A DNA stretch of 64,000 nt from Colwellia sp. GTDB taxonomy: Bacteria; Pseudomonadota; Gammaproteobacteria; Enterobacterales; Alteromonadaceae. Positions 18,765-26,899 of this stretch are shown one piece after another; the first letter of the stretch is position 1; each line of letters starts with the position of its first letter. The DNA is taken from assembly GCA_022969175.1 (NCBI GenBank), contig JALJPB010000010.1, positions 55,527-119,526 on the forward strand. The letters are read 5' to 3'. The notes beneath the pieces were generated by a model. That model saw only the letters and a list, made by a program, of their open reading frames with translations, did not search any database and was not told the origin of the DNA. The position numbers and the translations under genes are program-made.

Positions 18765-20585
18765 TTATGTTCTCTTGATAAAAGCTCTATTACGTAATAA
18801 CAATAATGAGATAAAAGCTAAAAATGAGAATCCAAGGCTTCCTCCGCTACTACTCTTTTTAGTAGGAGGATCTTCAGGTATAACTTCTGGAACATCAGTA
18901 ATGGTAATATCGACAGTTGTTGTTGCTTGATTACCCTGTTGATCGGTAACGGTTACAGACAAAACCACTGTTTGAGTACTATCGACACTAGGTGCATCAA
19001 AACTAACCATTGAAGAGTCAGCCGCTGATAATGTTACTGAAACTCCTGATTGCTGGCTCCATTCAAATGTTAAGTCACTGACATTCACATTGGCTGTTAA
19101 TGACACATTTGCACCTTCTGCCACTTCAATAGTATCAACAGATACCGTAGGAAGAGGAACGTTGGATACATTACACTGAGCGCCATATACTTTTTCTACC
19201 CACTCAGGATGATCGATGAACGGATTTCTATTGCCTTGGAATTCATAAACACCATGATTTCTTTCAACTTCTTGTGCATCCACAGGATCATTTTCATGCC
19301 ATTGGTAAAGTGAGCATAATTTTCCGAATTCAGCGCCATCTGTATTTACAGAGTCTACTAGTACTAAATCAGGCATATCGTTATCACTATTTTCTTCATA
19401 TCGAACAGCCATGTAAAACATCATACGGGCAACATCACCTTTTACCGCATCTCTTGGCTCCCACGATACGCCACTTAATACATTGTTCTCAGTTACTATT
19501 GAACCATCGTTTGCCGGTGAGCCGCCATTATCAAAATCATAATTAGATCTTAAGCTATTGATAGATGCATCGGCAGGACGTAAATGGTGAATGTCGGTAT
19601 AGCCTAATTGAGATGAATTTGGAAAACCGTGACTTTTTGACCAAACATGCTCTCTATTCCAAGAGTCAGGAGCGTTATTTTTTACTGAGGCATTTTCAGT
19701 TTTAGCGATAGATTTACCGGTATAAAGTAAATTAACATTATCTGAATTATTTGGATCTTCATCGATATCAATCAATGCTGTCCAAACTTGATTATAAGTT
19801 AGCTGAGTATGGCCTACTTTAATATCTTGATGAATAGCTTGTTTGAAAATGCTTAATTCACTATCAATGGCAGCGTTTGCTTTTATATAGTAAGTACTTT
19901 CAACATAATCAGCACGTAAATTCACTTTGGGTACTTCATCACAGCGAGTAAATATACAGGAGTCAACCGGTGGTGGATCGCCTTCTAGTAAAGGTAAAGG
20001 TTCATTACCAGTACAGGGCCCTTCTCCCGTACAACCAAGACCATCTAAAGTATCTTTATCAAAAAAGGTCCATTCACTGATTGTTGGATCATAAGCATCA
20101 GAAGGGTCTTTATCACCAGTGGTAATACCAACCTTTCTCCTAAGGGTATGATCTTTTGAATTATCACTAGAAGTTCCCCAATAACTACCTGGATCAATAC
20201 CTACTTGGCCAAATGAATCTACAATTTCATCGCCCTTTTTTAAAACATAGGCATCATCACCATTATGGTTTAATACACTATTGTCTGACAGACCCAGAGG
20301 TGATTCAAATGAACTGGCGACGGTTAACCCTGAGTTGTAAATAACTAAGCTAGAATTTGGCACCAAAATACCATAAAGGCTATAGGTTGAAGAGGGTTCA
20401 GCAGAACCGTTGGTATATAAGCTTAAAGTGTAACCTTCAGAACCAAGTGCTACCTCTGTGGTACCTAAATTGGTAATTTCTAGTGCTTTATTATAACCGC
20501 CCCCCTCAACATACTCGGTAATAACAACATCAGCAACGGCATTGAGTGATAAAAATCCACACATTAATATTGACAGTTTTTTCAT
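18765..20585 (-). CDS. Exported endonuclease I with lamin-tail and GlyGly-CTERM domains
   Basis: About 606 residues. Order: signal peptide (cleavage near NAVA), lamin-tail domain (about 20-185), endonuclease I domain (about 235-470; WNREHVWSKSHGF and DIHHLRPAD, the His/metal region of EndA/Vvn nucleases), an Ig/PKD-like beta domain (about 480-570) and a C-terminal GlyGly-CTERM tail (SSSGG, hydrophobic helix, then Arg-rich end). GlyGly-CTERM proteins are type II secretion substrates processed by rhombosortase. The enzyme should degrade extracellular DNA/RNA for phosphate or nutrients. The ATG used has GGAGGG five bases upstream; another ATG 15 bases earlier is possible. Confidence 0.9.
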   Translation of the reverse strand: MKKLSILMCGFLSLNAVADVVITEYVEGGGYNKALEITNLGTTEVALGSEGYTLSLYTNGSAEPSSTYSLYGILVPNSSLVIYNSGLTVASSFESPLGLSDNSVLNHNGDDAYVLKKGDEIVDSFGQVGIDPGSYWGTSSDNSKDHTLRRKVGITTGDKDPSDAYDPTISEWTFFDKDTLDGLGCTGEGPCTGNEPLPLLEGDPPPVDSCIFTRCDEVPKVNLRADYVESTYYIKANAAIDSELSIFKQAIHQDIKVGHTQLTYNQVWTALIDIDEDPNNSDNVNLLYTGKSIAKTENASVKNNAPDSWNREHVWSKSHGFPNSSQLGYTDIHHLRPADASINSLRSNYDFDNGGSPANDGSIVTENNVLSGVSWEPRDAVKGDVARMMFYMAVRYEENSDNDMPDLVLVDSVNTDGAEFGKLCSLYQWHENDPVDAQEVERNHGVYEFQGNRNPFIDHPEWVEKVYGAQCNVSNVPLPTVSVDTIEVAEGANVSLTANVNVSDLTFEWSQQSGVSVTLSAADSSMVSFDAPSVDSTQTVVLSVTVTDQQGNQATTTVDITITDVPEVIPEDPPTKKSSSGGSLGFSFLAFISLLLLRNRAFIKRT

Positions 20586-20669
20586 ATACCCTCCATTCAT
20601 TTGAATTAAATTAATCTGTCTAATTAGTTATATATTTATGTAAGACAGTGATATTGAATAGAACATAGT

Positions 20670-20685
20670 TTGACCACGCGGTCAA
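20670..20685. promoter_or_regulatory. Palindromic candidate operator TTGACC-N4-GGTCAA
   Basis: A perfect 6+6 inverted repeat with a 4-base spacer, about 85 bp upstream of the nuclease start, positioned to affect its promoter. The binding protein is unknown. Confidence 0.4.
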
Positions 20686-20994
20686 CTTTGTGTTTTGTTT
20701 GTTTGGCTTATGGTTTTGTAAATTTATATTTTGAAAAGAGGAAATAGAGTAACTTGAATTTTTTCAACTGTTAATTGAGTATTGTTAATGGCTAAACCGA
20801 TCTAATAAACCCTTAACAAAAGCAGACAGAGATAATTTCATTCATTAATCAGCGAGATCTATTGGGTTATCAGTGCCATTGTTTGCTGGTATTTATTTTG
20901 TTAAATTTCGTATAATCTGCTCAAATTTCAATCTTGGTTATTAATGACTGAACTGGATTTTATACCAAGGTTTTACTGTTAACTTTATGATTTC

Positions 20995-21029
20995 TCACAA
21001 GCTCTCAATTGCATTGATGCTCGATTGGA
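20995..21029 (+). repeat. Degenerate dusA attachment sequence (relic 1)
   Basis: By eye 30 of 35 bases match the left attachment repeat of the young element, including TCACAAGCTCTC, GATGCT and GATTGGA. It is followed by the same type of G-rich hairpin as at the other element ends. It marks the outermost visible insertion. Confidence 0.7.
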
Positions 21030-21077
21030 TTTAAATCACCGTATTTAAAGTTTTATAATATGGCTTTGGGGCTACTT

Positions 21078-21116
21078 GGGGGCTTATTGATTTTCACTTA
21101 TTGGTAAAGTTCCCCC
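21078..21116. repeat. Element-end hairpin, copy 1 (GGGGGCTT ... CCCCC)
   Basis: Inverted repeat GGGGGCTT / AAGTTCCCCC around a T-rich loop containing TTTTCACTTATTGG. The same hairpin recurs after the other dusA attachment copies. Confidence 0.6.
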
Positions 21117-21219
21117 GATAACATTAATTTAGTAGCTATGTAGTCATAACTTTATAACAGTGCGCTAAGGGGAAATTAACTTAAAAGTTTTCCGATATAT
21201 TTTCGAGTGAACTTTTCGA

Positions 21220-21315
21220 TTTACATCCAAGTTCTGATGAGAAATTAATGATTGTGTTGCCTAAGGTTATGAAATTATCGGATATTACTTAGAATTAGCT
21301 ATGCGAACTGTTATG
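21220..21315 (+). promoter_or_regulatory. Element leader ending in GTTATG, candidate cassette-entry site
   Basis: Contains CATCCAAGTTCT, then GGATATTA-N4-GAATTA and GTTATG, an order also present in the leader of the young element. GTTATG fits the recombination core (GTTRRRY-like) of integron sites. Cassette-like genes begin right after it. Confidence 0.45.
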
Positions 21316-21465
21316 TTTTTACATGGTTTAACGTATTTATTTTCTATTGACATAATATGTCGATCAGGTTAGTGTTTGTGACATATTATGTCTTTAATTA
21401 GCGCGTAATATATCTGTTTTTAGACGCGTATCGTAGCGTTATTTTTTCACAGGGAGGAGTCAATT

Positions 21466-21846
21466 ATGACTATAGTGTACAAAAATGTAATTTCATTTCT
21501 ACTAGGTGTTTCTTTTACTTATATATTTATTTGGTTAGTTGGTATCGTTTCTGCTATGCCTGTACCTGAGTTGCTTCAACCATATAATGAGTTCGTGGTT
21601 TCATATTATTCAAATATATTAATCGTCATATTTGCGGTAGTTTTATCATTAATTATTATGCTTGTGGTACGCAAAGCATTTACATTATTTACTAAACAAC
21701 ATTTATTTTACTTTGCTCTGCCAATAGTCTTATTCTTAACTTATCTGTTGGTATTTTTAAGTTTTGCTGTTACTTCTTTATGGTATGCGGCAATTCCAAC
21801 ACTTTTAATCGCGGCGTTACTTTCTAACGGCGAACAAAAAACATAA
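21466..21846 (+). CDS. Four-helix membrane protein, cassette-like gene
   Basis: A 126-residue protein made of four hydrophobic helices (about residues 5-28, 45-68, 82-103, 105-120) with a short basic end. RBS GGGAGGAG is very strong. I do not recognise a family. Its stop codon is directly followed by an attC-like repeat, and an attC-type core (GCGTTATT) lies just upstream, so it looks like an integron-type cassette in the old element. Confidence 0.65.
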   Translation: MTIVYKNVISFLLGVSFTYIFIWLVGIVSAMPVPELLQPYNEFVVSYYSNILIVIFAVVLSLIIMLVVRKAFTLFTKQHLFYFALPIVLFLTYLLVFLSFAVTSLWYAAIPTLLIAALLSNGEQKT

Positions 21847-21872
21847 CAAGGCGCTTAGCTTGGTGTTATGGC
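21843..21872. other. Collapsed attC-like site A
   Basis: ATAACAAGGCGCTTAG followed by TTGGTGTTATG: the outer arms CATAACA / TGTTATG of an attC-type site with most of the centre missing. It begins in the stop codon region of the preceding gene, as is usual in integron cassettes. Confidence 0.5.
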
Positions 21873-21889
21873 AAATGGAGTCTTGCAAT

Positions 21890-22360
21890 ATGCAAACGTG
21901 TAAATCATGTATAAAAGAAATAGAAGTCGGCGCTACTAAATGTTCATACTGTCAGGCATATCAGCTTTGGTATAAAAACCCTCAGCACTATAGCCTTATC
22001 TTTATGTTACCTTTCCTAGTTTTCATGTTTTGGAATACAGGTTTATTTTATAAAAAATATTTTATTGATTTTGAAAATGAATTCACTTATACACAAGAAA
22101 AAGTTATCGAAATAAAGGGCTCTAACGCAAAACTGATTACTTTTAATGTTAAGAATAATACCAATCATAAGTGGAATCATATTAGCTATGAAATAGTAAG
22201 TAATCATAATGGTGAGCTATTAGCTGCAACGGCAGATAGTAATTATGCTTGGGTTATTCAACCTAATTCAGCATCATTACTAACCGTAAAGGTTCCTTTT
22301 ATCCCTAATGCAAATGAATGGCATTTGAAAATTAAAGATTTAAAGTCTGATCGCTATTAA
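21890..22360 (+). CDS. Zinc-ribbon membrane protein, cassette-like gene
   Basis: A 156-residue protein starting with a CxxC-x13-CxxC zinc ribbon (CKSC and CSYC), then one transmembrane helix (about residues 38-56) and an extracytoplasmic beta-rich domain (about 75-155) resembling a small soluble-domain fold. The ATG chosen has GGAG nine bases upstream; an upstream TTG would add ten residues before the zinc ribbon. Function unknown. It is flanked by attC-like repeats on both sides. Confidence 0.65.
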   Translation: MQTCKSCIKEIEVGATKCSYCQAYQLWYKNPQHYSLIFMLPFLVFMFWNTGLFYKKYFIDFENEFTYTQEKVIEIKGSNAKLITFNVKNNTNHKWNHISYEIVSNHNGELLAATADSNYAWVIQPNSASLLTVKVPFIPNANEWHLKIKDLKSDRY

Positions 22361-22365
22361 AATTT

Positions 22366-22462
22366 GCCTAACACAGTTGCTTAAACGGGCAAAAAACAGT
22401 TGGTTTTTGCTAGTGCCTTGCTAATTTTAGCTAACAATATTTTACCCATTAACGAAGGTACT
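22366..22462. other. attC-like site B
   Basis: Starts with GCCTAAC just after the stop codon, has inner arms GGGCAAAAAACAGTTGG and CTAACAATATTTTACCC that pair imperfectly, and ends with a degenerate core near AACGAAGGTAC. The length of about 97 bp and the arm arrangement fit an integron attC site. Confidence 0.65.
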
Positions 22463-22484
22463 ATGTTTAATAGGAGTTTTGCAT

Positions 22485-22691
22485 ATGATTGATATAGCAA
22501 AAAAAGCAATTGGTATTATTGGTCTTATCTTATCCGCGGGTTATACGATAGATTTAATATTCTACTGGCCTGATTCAGGCTATGATACTTTCTATCTAAT
22601 AAAGTTAATTGCTTACATTGTTGGCTCTTCTTCTATTTTTTGGCTTTTCTTTCTTAAGGAAAAGTTTAAGGCTACCAGTTTGAGTAAATAG
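22485..22691 (+). CDS. Two-helix membrane peptide, cassette-like gene
   Basis: A 68-residue protein with two hydrophobic helices (about residues 8-26 and 37-57) and a Lys-rich tail. RBS AGGAG at 8 bases. No family recognised. attC-like repeats flank it, consistent with a small cassette gene. Confidence 0.55.
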   Translation: MIDIAKKAIGIIGLILSAGYTIDLIFYWPDSGYDTFYLIKLIAYIVGSSSIFWLFFLKEKFKATSLSK

Positions 22692-22710
22692 TCGTTCAGA
22701 GTTAATTAAA

Positions 22711-22786
22711 CTATAAGAACTTCAAGCGGACAATAATAAGTTGGCTGTTTTCGCCCTCAACATTTTTGCCCATTAACAGGGCGATA
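22711..22786. other. Degenerate attC-like site C
   Basis: TTCAAGCGGAC, AAGTTGGCTG, CCCTCAACATTTTTG and CCCATTAACAGGGCGATAT follow the order of an attC site; the 5' core is lost. It lies between two cassette-like genes. Confidence 0.5.
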
Positions 22787-22810
22787 TAATTAAATGGAGA
22801 TTTCAAACCT

Positions 22811-23272
22811 GTGCGTATATTAAAACTATTTTTACCTTTCGTTTTATTGACAGTAAGTGCAACATCTTTTGGAAAAGAGAGTCCTTTTACACCCGTTCAA
22901 GATTTATTTTCAGCTATGTCTGAAGTTGATCATCAAAAAATGAAAGGCCTGGTGACGACTGACTTTCAGTTATTGGAAGTAGGTGAAGACTGGAGTATTG
23001 ACGATTTAATCAAAGTTATTAAGCCATCTAAATCTAAAAGGCGTAATTATTTCAACGTAATTAAAACTAAAATTAGCGGACAGATGGCATGGGTAAGCTA
23101 TTGGAATAAGGCAACATTCACAAATGGCGATAACATTAATTCAGTAGCATGGTTAGAAAGTGCGGTAATGATAAAAGATGGCAGCAGTTGGAAAATACAA
23201 ATGCTACATTCAACTCGAATTAAACCCGAAAGCATACCCAAAAACATCGAGTTAACAGAATACGTAGATTAA
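22811..23272 (+). CDS. Exported SnoaL/NTF2-like protein, cassette-like gene
   Basis: A 153-residue protein with a signal peptide (cleavage near TSFG, about residue 21) followed by an NTF2/SnoaL-like cone fold: helix VQDLFSAMSEVD, then VTTDFQLLEVGEDW and a strand series ending VMIKDGSSWKIQMLHSTR. Such domains are common in small stress or enzyme proteins; no active site can be assigned. GTG start with GGAG ten bases upstream. It is flanked by attC-like repeats. Confidence 0.65.
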   Translation: MRILKLFLPFVLLTVSATSFGKESPFTPVQDLFSAMSEVDHQKMKGLVTTDFQLLEVGEDWSIDDLIKVIKPSKSKRRNYFNVIKTKISGQMAWVSYWNKATFTNGDNINSVAWLESAVMIKDGSSWKIQMLHSTRIKPESIPKNIELTEYVD

Positions 23273-23283
23273 TTTGAAATTAT

Positions 23284-23376
23284 AAATAACAAGCGGTTTA
23301 TAAAACAAGAATCAGTTGGTATTTTTGTCCCTCAACATTACAACCAACTAATTTTCGCCTATTAACAGGCCTTAAA
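23284..23376. other. attC-like site D
   Basis: ATAACAAGCGG opens the site, CAGTTGGTATTTTTG and CAACCAACTAATTTT form the inner arms, and CGCCTATTAACAGGCCTTA closes it. The arrangement is that of an attC of about 90 bp with a weakened 3' core. Confidence 0.6.
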
Positions 23377-23394
23377 ATACCTAAAGGATTGAGT

Positions 23395-23757
23395 GTGGAC
23401 GTAACATTTTTCGCAGCAAAAGTAGACTGCGATTTTAGTAGTTTTGAAGAAATTCCAAAAGACTCAATTTTGGGCGGTGGTAACTTCACCAAAGATCATA
23501 TTGCTGATTTACTTAGTTGCTTTAAAAGTGCTAGTTCTGCTTTAAGTGACAATCTGTGGTTGTTACCAATAAGCTTTACAGAAGAATTGGCAATTATAGA
23601 TGATGAGAAGCTGAATGACATCGCTGTTCATTGGTCAGATGAAGGTTCATGGAAAGAAACAAACGTTAACGCTATGGATTTAGCGGGTCACTTATTAGTA
23701 ATAAAATACGCTTATTTACAACATTCAAATAAAAGAATATTTGCGCTATTTGAGTAA
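23395..23757 (+). CDS. Hypothetical cytoplasmic protein, cassette-like gene
   Basis: A 120-residue acidic protein without signal or membrane segment. The segments HWSDEGSW and AGHLLVIKYAYLQHSNKRIF suggest a compact helical fold; I do not recognise the family. GTG start with AAGGA six bases upstream; the TTG two codons earlier is an alternative. attC-like repeats lie on both sides, so it is another cassette-type gene. Confidence 0.6.
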   Translation: MDVTFFAAKVDCDFSSFEEIPKDSILGGGNFTKDHIADLLSCFKSASSALSDNLWLLPISFTEELAIIDDEKLNDIAVHWSDEGSWKETNVNAMDLAGHLLVIKYAYLQHSNKRIFALFE

Positions 23758-23762
23758 GCATT

Positions 23763-23852
23763 TATAACAAAAAAATCAGCAGGGGCATGTAACAGTTGGT
23801 TACGTTTCGCTTGGCTACACAACTTTAGCCAATAATTACTTAACCTATTATT
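23763..23852. other. attC-like site E
   Basis: TATAACAAAAAAATCAGC, TAACAGTTGGTTACG, TTTAGCCAATAATTAC and TTAACCTATT follow attC order; the 3' core is not clear. This is the last recognisable cassette boundary of the older array. Confidence 0.5.
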
Positions 23853-23955
23853 TTGATTTAAATTCAATGCTTTAGTGCTTGCGTTGTATTTGTTAATGGA
23901 CAAATAAGCATAAGTTTAAGTAGGTGATTGTCCACTGATAACTGCAAAATCAATA

Positions 23956-24771
23956 TTATTTATCTATTGTAGAATGATAGTTCTTTGGTGTTTTACCGAT
24001 GAGGTTTTTGAAGTCTTTAATAAAATGCGCTTGATCGTAGTAACCTAACTTTATGGCCAGCATTGCCCAATCAATATTTTTATTCGTTTCAACACTCATT
24101 AAGGCTTCATGCATTCGGTATCTATTTATCACCCATTTGACACTTACCCCGATATATTTAACAAATAACCGCTGTAAATGTCGTTGGTTTATATTAAATT
24201 TACTGCATATATCACTTACCTTCATTATCTCTTTATTGGCAGCGATGGCCGCAACGATTTCATTAAGTCTCACTATGTTTTCATCGGTCATTACTAATTG
24301 AGAAAAGAATAACTGGTCAATGTAGTCAATTTTTTTCATTGGCTCATCTAAGTTAAGGACATGCTGTTCCGTTTTAGCTATATCAATATCGAATATAGTG
24401 TTGATATCAATACTCTTATCACAGATGTTCTTTAATTCCACTCCCGATTTTTTAGCAAAAGGAAAAAAACCAGCGGGTTTAAATTTTATCCCGACAATAT
24501 TGCCACTGCCCTGCAACGTATGGCTATATTTTTGTTTGCAGATCCCTTGAATGTGGGAGTTGTTTTTTAAGAACGTTAGGTGTGTGCTTGGATGAGGAAT
24601 AACATCTTGTCGATGACTTTGTCCTTTTGGGATGTCCCAAGAAATTAGCCAGTAATGCTCGATATAATCTTGTAAATGCTCTTTAGGATAATAAGTAGAT
24701 AGAGAGAAGTTATTTTGAAAATAATCAACATTTAATATACCAACGGGTTGTGAAGTTTTTAGTTTATTCAT
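23956..24771 (-). CDS. AraC-family transcriptional regulator
   Basis: A 271-residue regulator: an N-terminal ligand/oligomerisation domain of the type with HYWLISWDIP and HPSTHLTFL, and a C-terminal double helix-turn-helix (about residues 165-265; SDICSKFNINQRHLQRLFVKYIG and LGYYDQAHFIKDFKNLIGKTP are inside it). It is divergent from an SRPBCC gene with an 84-bp gap, so it probably regulates that gene. It lies within the zone of decayed dusA elements and is not attC-linked. Confidence 0.85.
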   Translation of the reverse strand: MNKLKTSQPVGILNVDYFQNNFSLSTYYPKEHLQDYIEHYWLISWDIPKGQSHRQDVIPHPSTHLTFLKNNSHIQGICKQKYSHTLQGSGNIVGIKFKPAGFFPFAKKSGVELKNICDKSIDINTIFDIDIAKTEQHVLNLDEPMKKIDYIDQLFFSQLVMTDENIVRLNEIVAAIAANKEIMKVSDICSKFNINQRHLQRLFVKYIGVSVKWVINRYRMHEALMSVETNKNIDWAMLAIKLGYYDQAHFIKDFKNLIGKTPKNYHSTIDK

Positions 24772-24855
24772 AGCTACCTAAGTTATGTCGCTTTTTTACA
24801 ATAACATTAAAAGATGCTCTGATAGCATAAGAAAAAATTTAATGAGGGTAGTAAA

Positions 24856-25287
24856 ATGAAAAAATTATCGACAGAAGTTCAAGTTGAATTTGCTATAAAT
24901 GTTAAATCACTATGGGATGTGCTTACTCAAACAAGATTTACTCAAGCTTATATGTTTAATTGTTCGGCAGAATCGGATTGGGTTAAGGGCTCAGTCATAA
25001 CTTGGCAAGGAAACTACCAGGGTTATCAAGCATTTCAAAAAGGAGAGATTCTAGCAATAAAACCCTATGAGCTAATCAAATATTCTACCTTTGATCCTAA
25101 TTTTGGCTTGAGTGATATAGCAGATAATTATATTCATGTCACGTATCTGATTGAGGAACGTGAAGGCAAAGCAATACTGACTATCATCAATGATACTTTT
25201 GATGGTAATGAAGAAAGAATGAAACATGTTATACAAGGGTGGCAAATAGTTATAGAACAGATGGAAAAGGTTGTGAATGACCTCTGA
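24856..25287 (+). CDS. SRPBCC (AHSA1-like) domain protein
   Basis: A 143-residue START/Bet v1-like protein, with typical segments VNVKSLWDVLTQ-like opening (here INVKSLWDVLTQ), WQGNYQGYQAFQKGEI and the long C-terminal helix GWQIVIEQMEKVV. Members bind hydrophobic ligands and often pair with regulators. RBS GAGGG before the ATG. It is divergently placed with the AraC-type regulator, its likely controller. Confidence 0.85.
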   Translation: MKKLSTEVQVEFAINVKSLWDVLTQTRFTQAYMFNCSAESDWVKGSVITWQGNYQGYQAFQKGEILAIKPYELIKYSTFDPNFGLSDIADNYIHVTYLIEEREGKAILTIINDTFDGNEERMKHVIQGWQIVIEQMEKVVNDL

Positions 25288-25485
25288 TTCAAAGAATTAA
25301 GTTACAAAAAGGGGACGACTTCTTCTACAACTGTAATGTCTGTATATTTTACTTTTATGTCTTTTATTGATAACGATAAAGAAGAAGCTTTGCCTAATGG
25401 AACCTTTGATGACGGTATAGGAAACCTCAGAGCGTATTATCTGCTTAATCATCTATCGTTATTTCTTTTGCTTAGTGCCTATAAA

Positions 25486-25591
25486 GTCCGTTGCAAACAG
25501 ACTCGATTAGGCGTAAATCACTGTTTTTATTGGGATTTAGGGTGTCTTTTTTTTTGGCTTTTGGTTTTCTCTTCTTGGAAAGCCCCCATAG
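25486..25591 (+). repeat. Degenerate dusA attachment sequence and element end (relic 2)
   Basis: GTCCGTTGCA, CGATTAG and CGTAAA match the core, and the following TCACTGTTTTTATTGGG and AGGGTGTC match the element-side sequence at the young left end even better. The right hairpin arm AAAGCCCCCATAG remains; the left arm is lost. No gene is supported in the roughly 550 bp around it. Confidence 0.65.
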
Positions 25592-25834
25592 AATAAAACC
25601 AAGTGACTATTCAGTACTCGTCAAGTTTCGTCAGAGTGGGTAAAGCTGAAGTATCAGGGTCAATGTCGCTAAGGTCTGCTTCAAGCTGTGAGTTCAAGAG
25701 GTCACGCAACGCTATACTTATTTTAAGTGTGACGATTCTACAAACGACTGAATTACTTAGGGATTACTTTCTCATTTGATAAACAGCCAATAACACATAT
25801 AATTTGGTATAAGTTGTCGTTAAGGGGTAATTTC

Positions 25835-26254
25835 ATGTCGAACTGTTTACACCTCGCTATTCCCGCGGGCGATTTAAATGTTGCTAAAAAATTTTATTGC
25901 GATGTATTTGGCTGTAAAACTGGTAATAGCGAAAAAGGATTTTGGGTGGATATAGATTTTTGGGGTAACGAATTGACGCTACACCAGAGTGAAGAGCGTT
26001 TGCCAAAAATACGACATGATGTCGACATGGGGGTCGTAATGATTCCTCACTTCGGTATACATTTACCAGAGGGGGAGTTTCAAGCTTTAAAGGAACGCAT
26101 TGAAATGGCTGGCCTTACCTATCTAGACAAGCCTTATCGTCGTTTTGTGGGTAGTAAGTATGAACAGGAAACTTTTTTTATTGAAGATCCTAACGGTAAT
26201 GTTCTTGAAATGAAAACTATGGTCAATCCAAATGTGTTGTTCAAAGTCGATTGA
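25835..26254 (+). CDS. VOC-family (glyoxalase/bleomycin-resistance) protein
   Basis: A 139-residue vicinal-oxygen-chelate fold protein: HLAIPAGDLNVAKKFYCDVFG opening (His as first metal ligand), HFGIHLP in the middle and FIEDPNGNVLEMK with the Glu ligand at the end. The fold binds a metal and could act as a dioxygenase, isomerase or resistance protein. ATG with AAGGGG at eight bases. It sits between relics 2 and 3, as cargo of an old element. Confidence 0.85.
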   Translation: MSNCLHLAIPAGDLNVAKKFYCDVFGCKTGNSEKGFWVDIDFWGNELTLHQSEERLPKIRHDVDMGVVMIPHFGIHLPEGEFQALKERIEMAGLTYLDKPYRRFVGSKYEQETFFIEDPNGNVLEMKTMVNPNVLFKVD

Positions 26255-26471
26255 CCGCTGTGGTGGCTAAGAGGACTATTTATTGTGATATATTCGAGTC
26301 TATATTAGGCTGCTTTGTGGCATTAGTTTCATTCATAAACAGTTAAACCCTATTTGTTTAATAATGAAATAATCCACCAATATTTCAGTCGTTATTTTTA
26401 AAACCTACTCCTATTTATATTGAATAAATTCTTATAGTAACTATATGTTTTTTCGAGAATTATTTTGTTAA

Positions 26472-26578
26472 CCCATGCTAGAACGGGCGTAAACCACCAT
26501 TTTTACTGGAATTTAGGGGGTCTTTGATATTATGTGGGGAGTGTTAATTTTCACTTTTTGTTAAAGCCCCCACACATA
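26472..26578 (+). repeat. Degenerate dusA attachment sequence and element end (relic 3)
   Basis: CCATGCTAGA, CGTAAA, TTTTTACTGG and GGGGGTCTTTG follow the young left end base for base with few changes, and the hairpin TATGTGGGG / CCCCCACACATA around a TTTTCACTTTTTGTTAA loop is intact. Confidence 0.75.
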
Positions 26579-26589
26579 ATTCACATTCG

Positions 26590-26711
26590 TATTTTTTCTA
26601 ATGAATTACCTGTTAGCTTAAACCGTGTTATGCCGTGTAATATTCTTTCGGATGAAAATATGTATAATTTTTGGATGATGGATTACATGACTTCTTAGTG
26701 TGCAAAGCGGA
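26590..26711 (+). repeat. Element leader repeat, copy in old element
   Basis: About 120 bp, nearly identical to positions 30201-30322: AATTACCTGTTAGCTT, TCTTTCGGATG, ATATGTATAATTTTTGGATG and GGATTACATGACTTCTTAG are shared. It lies just inside both element ends and holds no gene. Confidence 0.8.
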
Positions 26712-26899
26712 AGTGGATAATATTTGAATCTAACTTCCGCAGGTGCCTCGATAGCTGTCATAACAGGTATAATTTACAAAGCTAACTATCTACTATATTT
26801 CGGAACTAATTTACTAGGTAGAATAATTGTAATTTACGATTGATATGCAGAAAAACAAGACATCATTATTCTGAATCTTCTAATTATAAAGCAATCACG

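Noticed and set aside
25336..25596. Plus-strand ORF of 86 codons
   Set aside because: Its second half runs through the relic attachment sequence and hairpin; only the first 35 codons could be a gene fragment, without support.
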